The position numbers were made by a program, and so were the translations under genes. DNA of 64,000 nt from Eubacteriales bacterium (GTDB lineage Bacteria > Bacillota > Clostridia > Acetivibrionales > JANLFN01): NCBI GenBank assembly GCA_024655885.1, contig JANLFN010000001.1, forward strand, positions 372,001 through 436,000, read 5' to 3'. Under the pieces are notes generated by a model, which was given only the letters and a program-made list of their open reading frames with translations, was not told where the DNA came from and ran no database searches. This document shows, in pieces, positions 8,741 to 17,339 of the stretch (positions are counted from its first letter, which is position 1; each line of letters starts with the position of its first letter).

Positions 8741-10036
8741 CTATTTCGCCGTAAGGAAATAAACCGTATCCAGCTTGATTTTTTTAGCAATATTGACCAC
8801 ATCCTGCTTGGAGACCTTTTTAGACTTTTCTATAAGGCTGTCCAGGTCATCGCTGGATCCTGCAACATCCTGGCTTAAAAAGAAGTCAACCATTTGAAGC
8901 TGGCTGTCTCTTAGTGATTTCAGCCCTGTTTCAATGGTTTTTAGCGTGGCGTCATATTCATAGTCGGATATATTTCCGTTTTTTATGTCTTCTATCTGCT
9001 TTAATATGATTTCTTGAGCCCTGTCCTTATTTTTTATTTCTATTCCGCTGCTGACCACCATAAGGCCTTTAAACTTTTCAAGGCGGGAAAAGGCGTAATA
9101 GGCCAGACTTTCCTTTTCGCGGACATTCTGAAACAGCTTGGAATGCATTCCCCCTCCCAGGATAACGTTAAAAACCAAAAGAGGATAGTAATCCCTATGG
9201 CTGGGAGAGGTGTTGGTCCTGAACCCTAAAGACAGTTTTCCCTGGCTGACGCTCATTTTTTCCACCACATTTTTCACCTGGTCTACTTCCTTGTCCACAG
9301 TCCCTGGGTCAACCTGTTTTATATCCCCACGCCTTATTTGAGCCAATTTGTTTACAGCGTATTGTATTTTTTCATCCTCCACGTCCCCTGCTATAAAAAC
9401 ATCCACAGGATAGGTCTCAAGCATTTTCAGGTAGTGACTGTAAAGGTCTTTGCAGTTTATGCCGCTCAAATCCTTTACCGAACCGTACTCGTAGACACCA
9501 AAGGGCTCGTCGCTGCACATTTCTTCAAAGCATTTGTCCACCGCATACTGCACCTTGTCGTTTATCCTGCTCTCGATGAGTTTTTTAAGGTTCTCCTTTT
9601 CCTGCTCTATGTAGTCATTCCTGAACATCCCGTTTTCCAGAAAAGGCCGGGTTACTATTTCATGCAAGAGGTCGAAGGCTTTTTCAAACAGGCTGGTATC
9701 CTCCCCTGTATACCTGTCGGATACATACTCAATATAGAACTGCATGATCTGGCGTTCTCCCTTTTTAGCCACACCGCAATCAAAGGAAGCCCCGTACAGT
9801 TCTTCCAGGTATAGTGCTATATCCTGAAAAGTTTTAAATCTTTCGCATCCCCTTCGCAGCACTGCCGGCACTATGGCGTTTCTAGCGGCATTCTCGGCAC
9901 TTAGCCTGTCATGAAAGAAAATATTGATTGTATTGGTCTTAAACCTGTCGGTCCACATTTTATAGACATTGATTCCGTTAAATGAAGCAACTCTGGATAC
10001 CTGTTCCCTTGCAACTGTGTCCTGCATTGAATCCAT
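8741..10036 (-). CDS. ymfF: M16 peptidase-like protein lacking the zinc motif, YmfF-like (regulatory subunit)
   Basis: A 431-residue M16 homologue. Where the zinc motif should be there is no HxxEH (the region reads RRGCERFKTFQDIALYLEELYGA), so it is probably catalytically silent. The second domain keeps the family's NPSHRDYYPL-like and GGGMHSKLFQNVREKESLAYYA stretches, the latter being the usual R/Y substrate-closing element. It most likely pairs with the catalytic YmfH-like protein encoded next to it. The ATG at 10034-10036 sits close behind AAGGGGAAGG; a second in-frame ATG three codons later is possible. Confidence 0.82.
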   Translation of the reverse strand: MDSMQDTVAREQVSRVASFNGINVYKMWTDRFKTNTINIFFHDRLSAENAARNAIVPAVLRRGCERFKTFQDIALYLEELYGASFDCGVAKKGERQIMQFYIEYVSDRYTGEDTSLFEKAFDLLHEIVTRPFLENGMFRNDYIEQEKENLKKLIESRINDKVQYAVDKCFEEMCSDEPFGVYEYGSVKDLSGINCKDLYSHYLKMLETYPVDVFIAGDVEDEKIQYAVNKLAQIRRGDIKQVDPGTVDKEVDQVKNVVEKMSVSQGKLSLGFRTNTSPSHRDYYPLLVFNVILGGGMHSKLFQNVREKESLAYYAFSRLEKFKGLMVVSSGIEIKNKDRAQEIILKQIEDIKNGNISDYEYDATLKTIETGLKSLRDSQLQMVDFFLSQDVAGSSDDLDSLIEKSKKVSKQDVVNIAKKIKLDTVYFLTAK

Positions 10037-10097
10037 CCTTCCCCTTTTTTAAGCATTTATTCCTGATAAAAAGCGCTATCAGGGTTTTCATAGTATT

Positions 10098-10127
10098 AGT
10101 ATAATAAATATGGCCTATATTATTCAA
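10098..10127 (-). promoter_or_regulatory. Probable promoter of the ymfF-ymfH-lgt-rodA operon
   Basis: TTGAAT (10122-10127) and TATACT (10098-10103) are 18 nt apart on the minus strand, 62 nt upstream of the ymfF start. Matches to consensus are 4/6 and 5/6. Confidence 0.5.
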
Positions 10128-10230
10128 TATATGGAAGAAGTACATTTCAAAAACTTTTATAAATACCTTTATAAATTACGTGGAAATGAAAATAATAATC
10201 TATATATTTCCGCGCTGAGGAGAGATTCTA

Positions 10231-10398
10231 TTGAATTATTTCAAGGATAGAAAATATGCACGGCCCTATTCAAATAAAAAAATCGCAGAGGAGGAAGCAG
10301 TGGTGAATTTAAGTGCTACAGCCGCCGCAGGAATCCTTGCATTTACATTTCTAAACGGTTTACTGGCAGGATTCATGCTTAAGAAGGCTTTGGAATAA
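10231..10398 (+). CDS. Small membrane protein of unknown function (55 codons, TTG start)
   Basis: A plus-strand ORF in the 505-bp gap between ymfF and the next minus-strand gene. The long form starts at TTG 10231 after GAGGAG (8-nt spacing), with a polar N-terminal half rich in Lys, Arg and Glu. A second start is equally plausible: GTG at 10300 or 10303 preceded by AGAGGAGG, giving a 33- or 32-residue protein that is one hydrophobic helix (LSATAAAGILAFTFLNGLLA) ending in LKKALE. One transmembrane segment with a positive C-terminus is clear in both. I do not recognise the family. Clean start signals on both forms make this a likely real gene. Confidence 0.6.
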   Translation: MNYFKDRKYARPYSNKKIAEEEAVVNLSATAAAGILAFTFLNGLLAGFMLKKALE

Positions 10399-10541
10399 GG
10401 GACAAAGGATTATCCGCTGCAAATTTCAAATGCCGACAGCTTCCCATAGAATTTACAATTTATGTCCAACAGGTGAAGGAGGATAATGCTTACCGAATAA
10501 AAGCTTTTTCAGTATAATATTATCCCCTAGATTTCCTTTTC

Positions 10542-11450
10542 CTAATTTAACTGCTCTATCCTGGGCTTAAAATCCAATTCGTCCAGCATGCGGTAATAGT
10601 CGCTTTCGGAAAGTTCTTCCGGCTTTTTGCGTGCAAGGCTGACTAAAATCGCTTCAATGACATTTGTTCCAAAAGAACGGCCCTCCCATTGGGGTGTTGT
10701 TGTTACAAGAAGGCTTGCGCCTTTTGATTTAAGAACGGCAACGTCATCCTCGGTTATGGTGTTGGTAACAATGGTTTTATTCTTCAGATTTTCCGGCATA
10801 TACTTTTTGATGTAATGATAATCCCCCGCGATAATGTCACATTCCTCATAAAACTTTCCAAACCTGTCCGGGTTTGCCTGAAGCTGTTTTTCTCCGGTAG
10901 GATAAAGCATTTTAAAAGGCATCCGGGAAATCAGGGGCATGGTCAGACCCGCCAGTTTGCGCAATGTTTCCAATCTTCTTATAGGGACAGGGATTCCCAG
11001 GGCGAATATCAAATCGCCAATTAAGACGTCACATCCGCCTTGAACAAAAGCTTCGGTCATTTTGTACCTGTCCATGGCAGAAGTGACAAGCACCTTCTTT
11101 CCTTCAAATTCCACCAGCTTATTATTCTTAAGGTAATTGACTATTCTGCCTTCCAGAGTATTTTTAACGCCGGTTCCGTCCACAATGGGCGATATTCTCG
11201 CCGCCTTCATGATAGGCACGGCTTCTTTGAGCACATACCTCTTCCGGGTACCGCAGGTGAGGAAAAGGTCTATCCCTCCCATCCCGAAGGCATCCACCTT
11301 TCCGTCAAGGTTCTTTATCCATTCAATGGCCTTATTTATATCACCGTTTGTCCCTATTCTCTCAATCCTGAATTTTTCACCCAGGATATAAGATTCCACA
11401 CGCTTGTTCCTGGTATCGGAACCAATACTTACACTGACGACCCTTTTCAT
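10542..11450 (-). CDS. Conserved protein, 'quinate/shikimate 5-dehydrogenase-like' annotation group, function unclear
   Basis: A 302-residue soluble protein. It opens with a VVSVSIGSDTRNKRVE strand-loop, followed by FGMGGIDLFL and an SPIVDGTGVKNTLE segment. A second half begins GKKVLVTSAMDRYKMTEA, suggesting a Rossmann-like core. Similar clostridial proteins are often labelled quinate 5-dehydrogenase, but I see no standard shikimate dehydrogenase catalytic Lys-Asp arrangement, so I would not assign that reaction. The start chosen is ATG at 11448-11450, 8 nt after GGAG; a GTG three codons upstream overlaps that site and is less likely. It stands alone, with 390 bp behind it. Confidence 0.6.
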   Translation of the reverse strand: MKRVVSVSIGSDTRNKRVESYILGEKFRIERIGTNGDINKAIEWIKNLDGKVDAFGMGGIDLFLTCGTRKRYVLKEAVPIMKAARISPIVDGTGVKNTLEGRIVNYLKNNKLVEFEGKKVLVTSAMDRYKMTEAFVQGGCDVLIGDLIFALGIPVPIRRLETLRKLAGLTMPLISRMPFKMLYPTGEKQLQANPDRFGKFYEECDIIAGDYHYIKKYMPENLKNKTIVTNTITEDDVAVLKSKGASLLVTTTPQWEGRSFGTNVIEAILVSLARKKPEELSESDYYRMLDELDFKPRIEQLN

Positions 11451-11581
11451 AGAAACCACTCCGTTGATCTTGGGTTTGTATAATCCGGGAATTTCCCTTT
11501 TTATTCATCGGCAGTAATATTATGTTCAAGAAAATTATATTTATTTTCAAACACAATTTCATTAACTAAAGCTTTAAATAA

Positions 11582-11707
11582 ATAGGAGTAGCTTCCTGCC
11601 CCCGGGATGCGGATACCGTCAAAGGCCTGGTAGCCGTAGCGGATGAAGAGCTTTATATTTCAAAGTCCAAAGGGAAAAATGCAGTATCTCACAAAAGTAC
11701 ACCCTGA
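11582..11707 (+). pseudogene. Remnant of a GGDEF (diguanylate cyclase) domain C-terminus
   Basis: A 41-codon plus-strand frame (preceded in frame by a stop, ending at TGA 11705-11707) reads IGVASCPRDADTVKGLVAVA then DEELYISKSKGKNAV. This is the end of a GGDEF domain: IGVA strand, spacer, LVAVADEELYISKSKGKN, matching the usual ADxALYxAKxxGRN tail. The GGDEF active-site region and any start codon are absent, so only about the last quarter of the domain survives. It fills part of the 394-bp gap 11451-11844, which otherwise holds only the terminator at 11784-11820. Confidence 0.75.
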
Positions 11708-11783
11708 CTGCCTTGCATCCCACTACCGTGCTATTATGGGAATGGATTTAGTGAAATAAATGGCAAATGACAGAACAAGATAA

Positions 11784-11820
11784 AGGGGAGGGAAATTTAC
11801 AGGAAGTCCCTCCCACCTTT
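11784..11820 (-). terminator. Hairpin terminator of the ykn-like efflux operon
   Basis: The minus transcript forms AAAGGTGGGAGGGA pairing with TCCCTCCCCTTT (one bulge), loop about 12 nt, just downstream of the permease stop. The stem is very stable; the T-tract is short (CTTTAT). Confidence 0.65.
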
Positions 11821-11844
11821 TCTGCCAAATAGTTCTTTGCCTCT

Positions 11845-13053
11845 TTACTCGTATCTCAGCGACTCTATGGGGTCCAGGTCCGCAGCCCGTTTTGCGGGAT
11901 ATACGCCGAATATCAGCCCCAGGGCCACCGAACCCAGGAAGGAAAGTATGATCACCTTCACGTCTATGACCGGAGGGATCTTTATAAGCGACGATATGAC
12001 GCTTCCGGCTACTATCCCCAGGATGATTCCTATGATGCCGCTGGATGCGGTCATGATAATGGATTCTGTAAGGAACTGGAATATAATATCCTTCTTCTGA
12101 GCGCCAAGAGCTTTTCTTACACCGATTTCTCTTATTCTCTCGGTAACCGAAACCAGAAGTATGTTCACGATTCCTATTCCGCCCACAATAAGGGTTATAA
12201 CCGCTATGACAAGCAGAACGGAGGAGATAACCCCAAGGATGTCCGACATGGCTTTCTGCATGTCCGCGGTATTTGTGGCAACATATTTGTCCACATTTCC
12301 GTGCTTGAACTCCAGCGCCTTTACTATCCGGTTGCCTATTTCCTTCAGTTGGTCCTTTTCAACCACAGACACATTGATGGAGTCAAGCTTTTTAAGATTG
12401 TAAAACTTCTGGACGGTTGTTATGGGCATGATCAGGATTACCGGGTAATCATCCCCCATCATGTCTTCAAACATGTTGCCCTCACTCTTGGTCACTCCCA
12501 CCACCTTTACCTTGAGATAATCTCCATTTATATTCCTGATATTCAAGGTCTCTCCCAGAATCTCGCTTTTTCCGAAGTATTTCTTTGCAAAGCTTTCCTC
12601 CACCAAGGTGACATTTGCATTTGAAGAAACATCCGTATCCGTGATAAATCTGCCGTGCAGCATTTCCGTGACGGTAAAATTCCTTGTATTGGAAATGACG
12701 CCAACCACATTTGTGCTTCTTACCTTTGAGCCTATGCGAATTTCCCCGCCCATAACCTGGTTTTGAGCGGTTACATCCTTTACATTCGGCACCGCCTTTT
12801 TTACCATTTCAAGGTCTTTAAGGGTGAGCCAGTCATTGGGGTTGTAGGTTTTCGACTTATGGGTAATCTGGATGATGTTGGCGCCAAGCTTTTCAAACTG
12901 TGCGTTCATATAGGCCTGTGCGGCATTGCCTATGGCCACGATGGTTATGACCGAGAACACACCCATGACGATTCCCAGCATTGTGAGTACGGAGCGGAGC
13001 TTATTGGATCTCAAGCTGGTTAAAGCCTGTTTAATACTTTCCGAGAAACTCAT
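11845..13053 (-). CDS. yknZ: ABC transporter permease, MacB/YknZ-like
   Basis: A 402-residue FtsX-type permease. It begins with SFSESIKQALTSLRSNKLRS, a cytoplasmic lead typical of MacB-family permeases, then a first transmembrane helix (about 22-44), a large extracytoplasmic MacB-type periplasmic-core domain (about 45-270) and three C-terminal helices (about 275-390) including the GVRKALGA coupling stretch. It ends with the usual AADLDPIESLRYE. With the adaptor, Yip1 protein and ATPase upstream it forms a YknWXYZ-like exporter; in Bacillus that system protects against the SDP cannibalism toxin. The substrate here is unknown. The ATG has a GAGGTC site and lies 10 nt after yknX. Confidence 0.85.
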   Translation of the reverse strand: MSFSESIKQALTSLRSNKLRSVLTMLGIVMGVFSVITIVAIGNAAQAYMNAQFEKLGANIIQITHKSKTYNPNDWLTLKDLEMVKKAVPNVKDVTAQNQVMGGEIRIGSKVRSTNVVGVISNTRNFTVTEMLHGRFITDTDVSSNANVTLVEESFAKKYFGKSEILGETLNIRNINGDYLKVKVVGVTKSEGNMFEDMMGDDYPVILIMPITTVQKFYNLKKLDSINVSVVEKDQLKEIGNRIVKALEFKHGNVDKYVATNTADMQKAMSDILGVISSVLLVIAVITLIVGGIGIVNILLVSVTERIREIGVRKALGAQKKDIIFQFLTESIIMTASSGIIGIILGIVAGSVISSLIKIPPVIDVKVIILSFLGSVALGLIFGVYPAKRAADLDPIESLRYE

Positions 13054-13063
13054 ATGGCTGACC

Positions 13064-14350
13064 TCACTTCTCCTCGTTCTTGCTTATTTTTATCCTCGCA
13101 CCGTCCTTGAAGCTGGGCTGAGGGTCAAGGATAACGGTATCTCCTTCCTTTAAGCCCTCCAATACCTCGGCATTCAGTTCGGAGGATATGCCGAGCTTCA
13201 CTCTGCGTTCTCTCATGACCATGGCGTTGTCTTTACCCTCCGCAACATATACCATCTTGTTGCCGTCCTTGTCATCCTTGAGCATCTGGAAGTCTGCCAA
13301 AAGCACATTCTTCTTCTCACTGGTGGTGATATCGCAGGTGACGCTCAAGCCCGGCTTTAATACGGGATTGGATTTATCCACCGATACCACCACTTCAATC
13401 AGGGTTTCATCCCCGCTGGTGGTCTTGTTCTTTTTAGCTACCGAAGAAATACTCTGCACCTTTCCAACAATTCCATCCTCTTTTGAAATGGCATCCCCGG
13501 TGATGCTCACACTTTGGCCCACCGCCACATGCTTGATGTCGAATTCCTTTACATCCGCTCTTACCTGAAGCTTTTCCGGGTTTACAATCTTGAAGGCGGA
13601 CTGCACATTGCTGGTATAGCCGCCCCGGGTGAGGTTTACCTCAGCCACCACACCGTCGATGGGGCTTACCATACCCTCGCGGATGTTTTGGATTTTTTTC
13701 TCCAAATCCGCTATTTTCAAATCTGTTGCTTTCAAATTGAGGTTCTGTGTATCCACATTTACGCTTTTGCTGGTGACCACATCCTGATAGCTTGCCTTTG
13801 CATTGTCCAATGCCATCTGGGCATCCGTCATGGCCTTTTCCGCCGCATCCAGCTCGCTTTTGGAAATGGCATTGGTAGCAAACAGCGTCTTGCTGTCCTC
13901 ATACTTCTTTTTGCTGTCCTCATAGGCTCTTTCGGCGCTTTTCACCGCATTTTCCGCCTGTATGACATCCGATTGGGTTGAGGCCGTTTTCGCTGAGAGG
14001 ACCTGGACATTCCTGCTTATCTTCAGCTGTTCAAGCTCGGATTGAAGGGAATCCATATCCAGCTCCACAAGCTTTTGTCCTTTTACAACCTTCTGGTTTT
14101 TTTCAACCAGAAGCTCTTTTACCTTTAAAGGAGTATCGAAATAGATTTCCGCCTTCTCCATTTCCTCAATCACTCCGCTTGCGGAAATGGTAGAAGTAAT
14201 ATCCCCTCTTTCAATCTTTTTTACCGTCACATTATGCACAGGGCCTGAAGCAAAGACCGAAACAGCACCTCCGCCTTTCAAAATATTCGCCGCAATGATC
14301 ACTATAACTAAAACGGCTACCACACTTCCAATAATTATTTTCTTTTTCAT
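13064..14350 (-). CDS. yknX: Efflux adaptor protein (HlyD/MacA/YknX family)
   Basis: A 428-residue membrane-fusion protein. One N-terminal signal-anchor helix (about 5-24) is followed by the first half of a lipoyl domain, a long coiled-coil hairpin (about 100-215, rich in Ala, Glu, Lys and Ser) and the second lipoyl half (MVSPIDGVVAEVNLTRGGY). Beta-barrel and membrane-proximal domains finish the protein (GLKEGDTVIL near the end). Such adaptors link a MacB-type permease to extracytoplasmic steps. Four genes are closely spaced (yknY-like, Yip1, this, permease), indicating one operon. A GGGGGAAGG site precedes the ATG at 14348-14350. Confidence 0.85.
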   Translation of the reverse strand: MKKKIIIGSVVAVLVIVIIAANILKGGGAVSVFASGPVHNVTVKKIERGDITSTISASGVIEEMEKAEIYFDTPLKVKELLVEKNQKVVKGQKLVELDMDSLQSELEQLKISRNVQVLSAKTASTQSDVIQAENAVKSAERAYEDSKKKYEDSKTLFATNAISKSELDAAEKAMTDAQMALDNAKASYQDVVTSKSVNVDTQNLNLKATDLKIADLEKKIQNIREGMVSPIDGVVAEVNLTRGGYTSNVQSAFKIVNPEKLQVRADVKEFDIKHVAVGQSVSITGDAISKEDGIVGKVQSISSVAKKNKTTSGDETLIEVVVSVDKSNPVLKPGLSVTCDITTSEKKNVLLADFQMLKDDKDGNKMVYVAEGKDNAMVMRERRVKLGISSELNAEVLEGLKEGDTVILDPQPSFKDGARIKISKNEEK

Positions 14351-14371
14351 ATGCCTTCCCCCAAACTAAGA

Positions 14372-15112
14372 TTACATGAACCTGTTGTTGCCTGCTCCCA
14401 GCAATATGGATGCAATATAGATCACAGCCACGATGGAATACGCCTTTGTCTTGCTGAACTTGTTGACCTCCGCTATGCCTATTCCCATAACGATATAATA
14501 CCAAATAGAAAACAGGTCTATCCCTCTTATAATCCCATAGGCAAAGCTGCCCCTCAAATCAGGCAAAAACAGATTGGTCAGATTTGCTAAAGATGCGTCC
14601 AGCATCAGGTTTCCCGTGATAAAGGACGTGACCGCACACAATACCAGGTACAAAAGGGTTACCACATAAGAATAGCCTATCACCGACATGGTCTGCTTAA
14701 AGCTGCCCTGTCCCTTCAGCAATTTGGCGGCTCCGAATATAATGGCTGAAGCCACCACCAGCATGATTAAAGAAGTGATGGGAGTCGCAATCAATCCGAA
14801 GGTAGAGGCCATCTTCACACCTGCTTCTATCTGTTCGGGGGACATGGGGGTGTTGCTTTGAGCCCCGCCCATTTCCATGGTCCTTCTCAAAAAATCCTGG
14901 TACAGGGGAAATCTTACAAGATACAGTCCCACCACCCCCAAAGCATTGGCAAGCAGGGGAAACAGGATCCTCGGCTTCCCGGCCAGGTCCTTCATGGTCT
15001 CGGCAGGGGAAGTAATAACCCCTATCACCCTTTGAAAAGGATTTAGACCCTTTATCTCCGGATTTCCTCCCGGATTTCCGCTATCCGCACTTATCATTAC
15101 CGGATCATCCAT
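14372..15112 (-). CDS. yknW: Yip1-domain membrane protein (YknW-like)
   Basis: A 246-residue protein with a Pro/Gly-rich cytoplasmic start (about 1-30), a NPFQRVIGVITSPAETM segment typical of the Yip1 family, then five hydrophobic helices. In Bacillus, YknW is a Yip1-family protein required with YknX, YknY and YknZ for protection against the SDP toxin, and its position inside the same set of genes supports the same assignment here. The start used is ATG 15110-15112 behind AGGAG; a GTG three codons upstream overlaps that site. The order here is ATPase, Yip1, adaptor, permease, different from Bacillus WXYZ. Confidence 0.75.
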   Translation of the reverse strand: MDDPVMISADSGNPGGNPEIKGLNPFQRVIGVITSPAETMKDLAGKPRILFPLLANALGVVGLYLVRFPLYQDFLRRTMEMGGAQSNTPMSPEQIEAGVKMASTFGLIATPITSLIMLVVASAIIFGAAKLLKGQGSFKQTMSVIGYSYVVTLLYLVLCAVTSFITGNLMLDASLANLTNLFLPDLRGSFAYGIIRGIDLFSIWYYIVMGIGIAEVNKFSKTKAYSIVAVIYIASILLGAGNNRFM

Positions 15113-15141
15113 AAAAATCACTCCTCTACACTTTTTTACCC

Positions 15142-15876
15142 TTACTGCATTCCCTGGGCCTTTTGCATATTCATAACCTCTCTCGCATCCAGGGGCTGCG
15201 GCACTTCAACATCCTTCATCAGCAAACCGTCCCTGAAACTCACGATGCGTTTGGTGTGCTGGGCAATATCCGGTTCGTGGGTAACCAGGACGATGGTAAC
15301 CCCTTCTCTGTTCAGTTCCTGGAATAAGGCCATAATTTCCTCTCCCGAGGAGCTGTCAAGGTTTCCCGTAGGCTCATCGGCCAGAAGAATGGACGGTCTG
15401 TTGACCAGAGCCCTGGCAATGGCAACCCTTTGCTTCTGCCCTCCCGACAGTTCATTGGGCCTGTGGTGCATCCTTTCTTTCAGGCCCACCCTTTCCATGG
15501 CCTCGGTCGCCCTTTTCCTTCTTTCTTTTGCGCTTACGGATGCGTAGATCATGGGAAGCTCCACATTATTCAAGGCATTGATCCTGGGGAGAAGATTGAA
15601 GGACTGAAAGACAAACCCTATCTTTAAGTTGCGTATCCTGGCCAATTCTATGTCGCTGAGGCGGGAAATATTAACGCCGTCCAGTTCATAACTGCCTGAG
15701 GTTGACCGGTCCAGGCACCCTATGATGTTCATCAGCGTAGATTTTCCCGAGCCCGAAGGACCCATAATCGCAACAAACTCTCCCCTGTCAACCGAGAGGT
15801 TTACATTCTTCAACGCCACAACCTCAATGCTTCCGTTTTTATAGATTTTGCCCAAATCGTTCATCCTGATAATCAA
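15142..15876 (-). CDS. yknY: ABC transporter ATPase, MacB/LolD/YknY type
   Basis: A 244-residue nucleotide-binding subunit. Walker [10 protein letters not shown] (about 39-47), Q-loop in FVFQSFNLL, signature [15 protein letters not shown], Walker [13 protein letters not shown] and the switch histidine in LVTHEPDIA are all intact. The [20 protein letters not shown] segment is characteristic of the MacB/LolD subgroup that powers mechanotransmission exporters. It is the first gene of the four-gene efflux operon. The start is uncertain: TTG at 15874-15876 is used, as no start has a well-spaced ribosome binding site (GGGGAAGG lies 13 nt upstream). Confidence 0.9.
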   Translation of the reverse strand: MIIRMNDLGKIYKNGSIEVVALKNVNLSVDRGEFVAIMGPSGSGKSTLMNIIGCLDRSTSGSYELDGVNISRLSDIELARIRNLKIGFVFQSFNLLPRINALNNVELPMIYASVSAKERRKRATEAMERVGLKERMHHRPNELSGGQKQRVAIARALVNRPSILLADEPTGNLDSSSGEEIMALFQELNREGVTIVLVTHEPDIAQHTKRIVSFRDGLLMKDVEVPQPLDAREVMNMQKAQGMQ

Positions 15877-16008
15877 CTTTCGTCACATGCCTTCCCCTTT
15901 ATTTTATATATCCATACCCCTCAAAGCCACCCAGGAAATATATACGATAAATATCACAAAAAGTTTATTCAAAGTCAAGAAACATTTAGAAATTTACCCG
16001 GCTGGAGA

Positions 16009-17016
16009 TCAGCAAATTCTCGGCAGCTGGTCTCCCACAAGCATATCCACAATTCTGTTTCCTCCGGTCACGGTTTTCATCAAAACCCTTCCTGCAGGCT
16101 CTGCGATCACTTCACCGATCACACAGGCGTTTGCGCCTTGCTTTTCGCGTTTTAATACATTCATCACCGGTTCAACCGAAGACTGGGGCAGAATGATGAT
16201 CATTTTTCCCTCATTGGCCATATACATGGGGTCCAGCCCCAGCAATTCACAAATTCCTCTTACATCCTCTCTTACAGGCACTTTTTCATCATACAGCCGG
16301 ATTCCTACCCCACTCTGCTTTGCAATCTCGTTCAAGGTGGTGGCAAGGCCTCCCCGGGTAGGGTCCCGCAGCACATGGATATCCTTTGTGACCCCCAATA
16401 CCCTCTCCACCATTTTATTCAGGGAGGCGCAGTCGCTGGATATTTCAGAATTTATTTCCAGCATCTCCCGCTCCAGCAGAATGGAGCAGCCGTGTTCTCC
16501 TATGGTACCCGTAACAATAATGCTGTCACCCGGCTTGGCATAGGCGCCGGACAGGCACACTCCTTCCGGAATAAACCCTATTCCCGACGTATTAATAAAT
16601 ACTTTATCCGCAGCCCCTTTTTGCACCACCTTCGTATCCCCGGTCACAATCTTTACACCGCATTCCATAGCCGTTTCCCCCATGGAACGCACGATTTTTT
16701 CAAGGTCACCCACAGGAAGGCCCTCTTCAATAATAAAGCCGCAGCTCAAGTACATGGGAATGGCTCCGCTGGAAGCCAGATCATTTACCGTACCGCATAC
16801 CGCCAGCTTTCCTATGTTGCCGCCCCTGAAAAAAACAGGGCTGATCACAAAGGAATCGGTGGTAAACGCCGCTTTGCCGCCGGGCAGGTCCAGCAGGGCC
16901 GAGTCATTTCCCTGCATCAGGATGTCATTTGAAAAATATTTAAAAAAAATGCTGTCAATCAAGTCATGGGTCATTTTTCCCCCGCTTCCGTGAGCCAGGG
17001 TTATAACTTCTGTCAT
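16009..17016 (-). CDS. hypE: [NiFe] hydrogenase maturation protein HypE
   Basis: A 335-residue member of the PurM/AIR synthetase family. HypE dehydrates the S-carbamoyl group on its C-terminal cysteine to thiocyanate, supplying cyanide ligands for the active-site iron. The conserved end PRIC with terminal Cys is present, as are the ATP-binding HGSGGK start, GNDSALLD and DPTRGGLATTLNEIA. The ATG at 17014-17016 has GGAGG 8 nt upstream. An in-frame extension of 56 codons upstream runs through an inverted-repeat element and is not likely to be translated. HypF, HypC and HypD are encoded upstream in the same direction; hypA and hypB are not in the window. Confidence 0.95.
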   Translation of the reverse strand: MTEVITLAHGSGGKMTHDLIDSIFFKYFSNDILMQGNDSALLDLPGGKAAFTTDSFVISPVFFRGGNIGKLAVCGTVNDLASSGAIPMYLSCGFIIEEGLPVGDLEKIVRSMGETAMECGVKIVTGDTKVVQKGAADKVFINTSGIGFIPEGVCLSGAYAKPGDSIIVTGTIGEHGCSILLEREMLEINSEISSDCASLNKMVERVLGVTKDIHVLRDPTRGGLATTLNEIAKQSGVGIRLYDEKVPVREDVRGICELLGLDPMYMANEGKMIIILPQSSVEPVMNVLKREKQGANACVIGEVIAEPAGRVLMKTVTGGNRIVDMLVGDQLPRIC

Positions 17017-17048
17017 TCGTAAGACCTCCAGTTTATGTAAAGTGCGCC

Positions 17049-17331
17049 GCATTATACTGCTGAGGAAGAAAGACTGCGCAGCGCGGGCGAGCTGAGGGCT
17101 GAGAAGCTGAGCGTATAAAGTCTGAAGTATTGCTATGAGGTAGCTCAAGGTTAAGGTTGCAGCTTGAATATTAAGCATAGTCAAGGTTAAATTTCAGTAA
17201 CGCTTTATAGCAGCAACATTAATAAAAAACCTTTAACCTTGCTCTTCTCCGGAACCTTTCTGCAACCTTAGCCTTGCCTTTCTCCAGAGCCCTTCTACAA
17301 CCTCAGCTCTCAGCCTCTCAGCGCATAATGC
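17049..17331. repeat. Large nested imperfect inverted repeat filling the hypD-hypE gap
   Basis: The 323-bp gap between hypD and hypE folds into a single long stem-loop built from nested blocks: GCATTAT 17049-17055 with 17325-17331; AGCTGAGGGCTGAGAAGCTGAG near 17090-17111 with 17302-17322; CAAGGTTAAGGTTGCAG 17146-17162 with 17260-17276 (one mismatch); CAAGGTTAAA 17182-17191 with 17232-17241. In the hyp transcript the 5' arm is made of purine-rich (G/A)AGNNN units. No transposase or ORF is inside. Related elements lie at 24343 and 36676. Confidence 0.8.
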
Positions 17332-17339
17332 CCAGCTTG

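Noticed and set aside
8617-8802. A 61-codon minus-strand frame and a GC-rich segment between ymfF and ymfH
   Set aside because: It overlaps the end of ymfF in another frame, is Arg/Gly-rich without family features, and has no clear start signal. The GC-rich imperfect repeats are noted but do not support a gene.
10481-10500. GGAGGATA-ATG followed by three codons and a stop on the plus strand
   Set aside because: The Shine-Dalgarno and ATG are perfect, but a four-residue peptide with no following gene on that strand is most likely chance.
11660-11758. A second plus-strand frame after the GGDEF remnant (KVHPDCLASHYRAIMGMDLVK)
   Set aside because: It looks protein-like but overlaps the GGDEF remnant in another frame, is short and has no start; I could not tie it to a family.
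17017-17184. In-frame 56-codon N-terminal extension of hypE
   Set aside because: It is translated from the inverted-repeat element, and the internal ATG at 17016 has a strong GGAGG site and gives a HypE of normal length.
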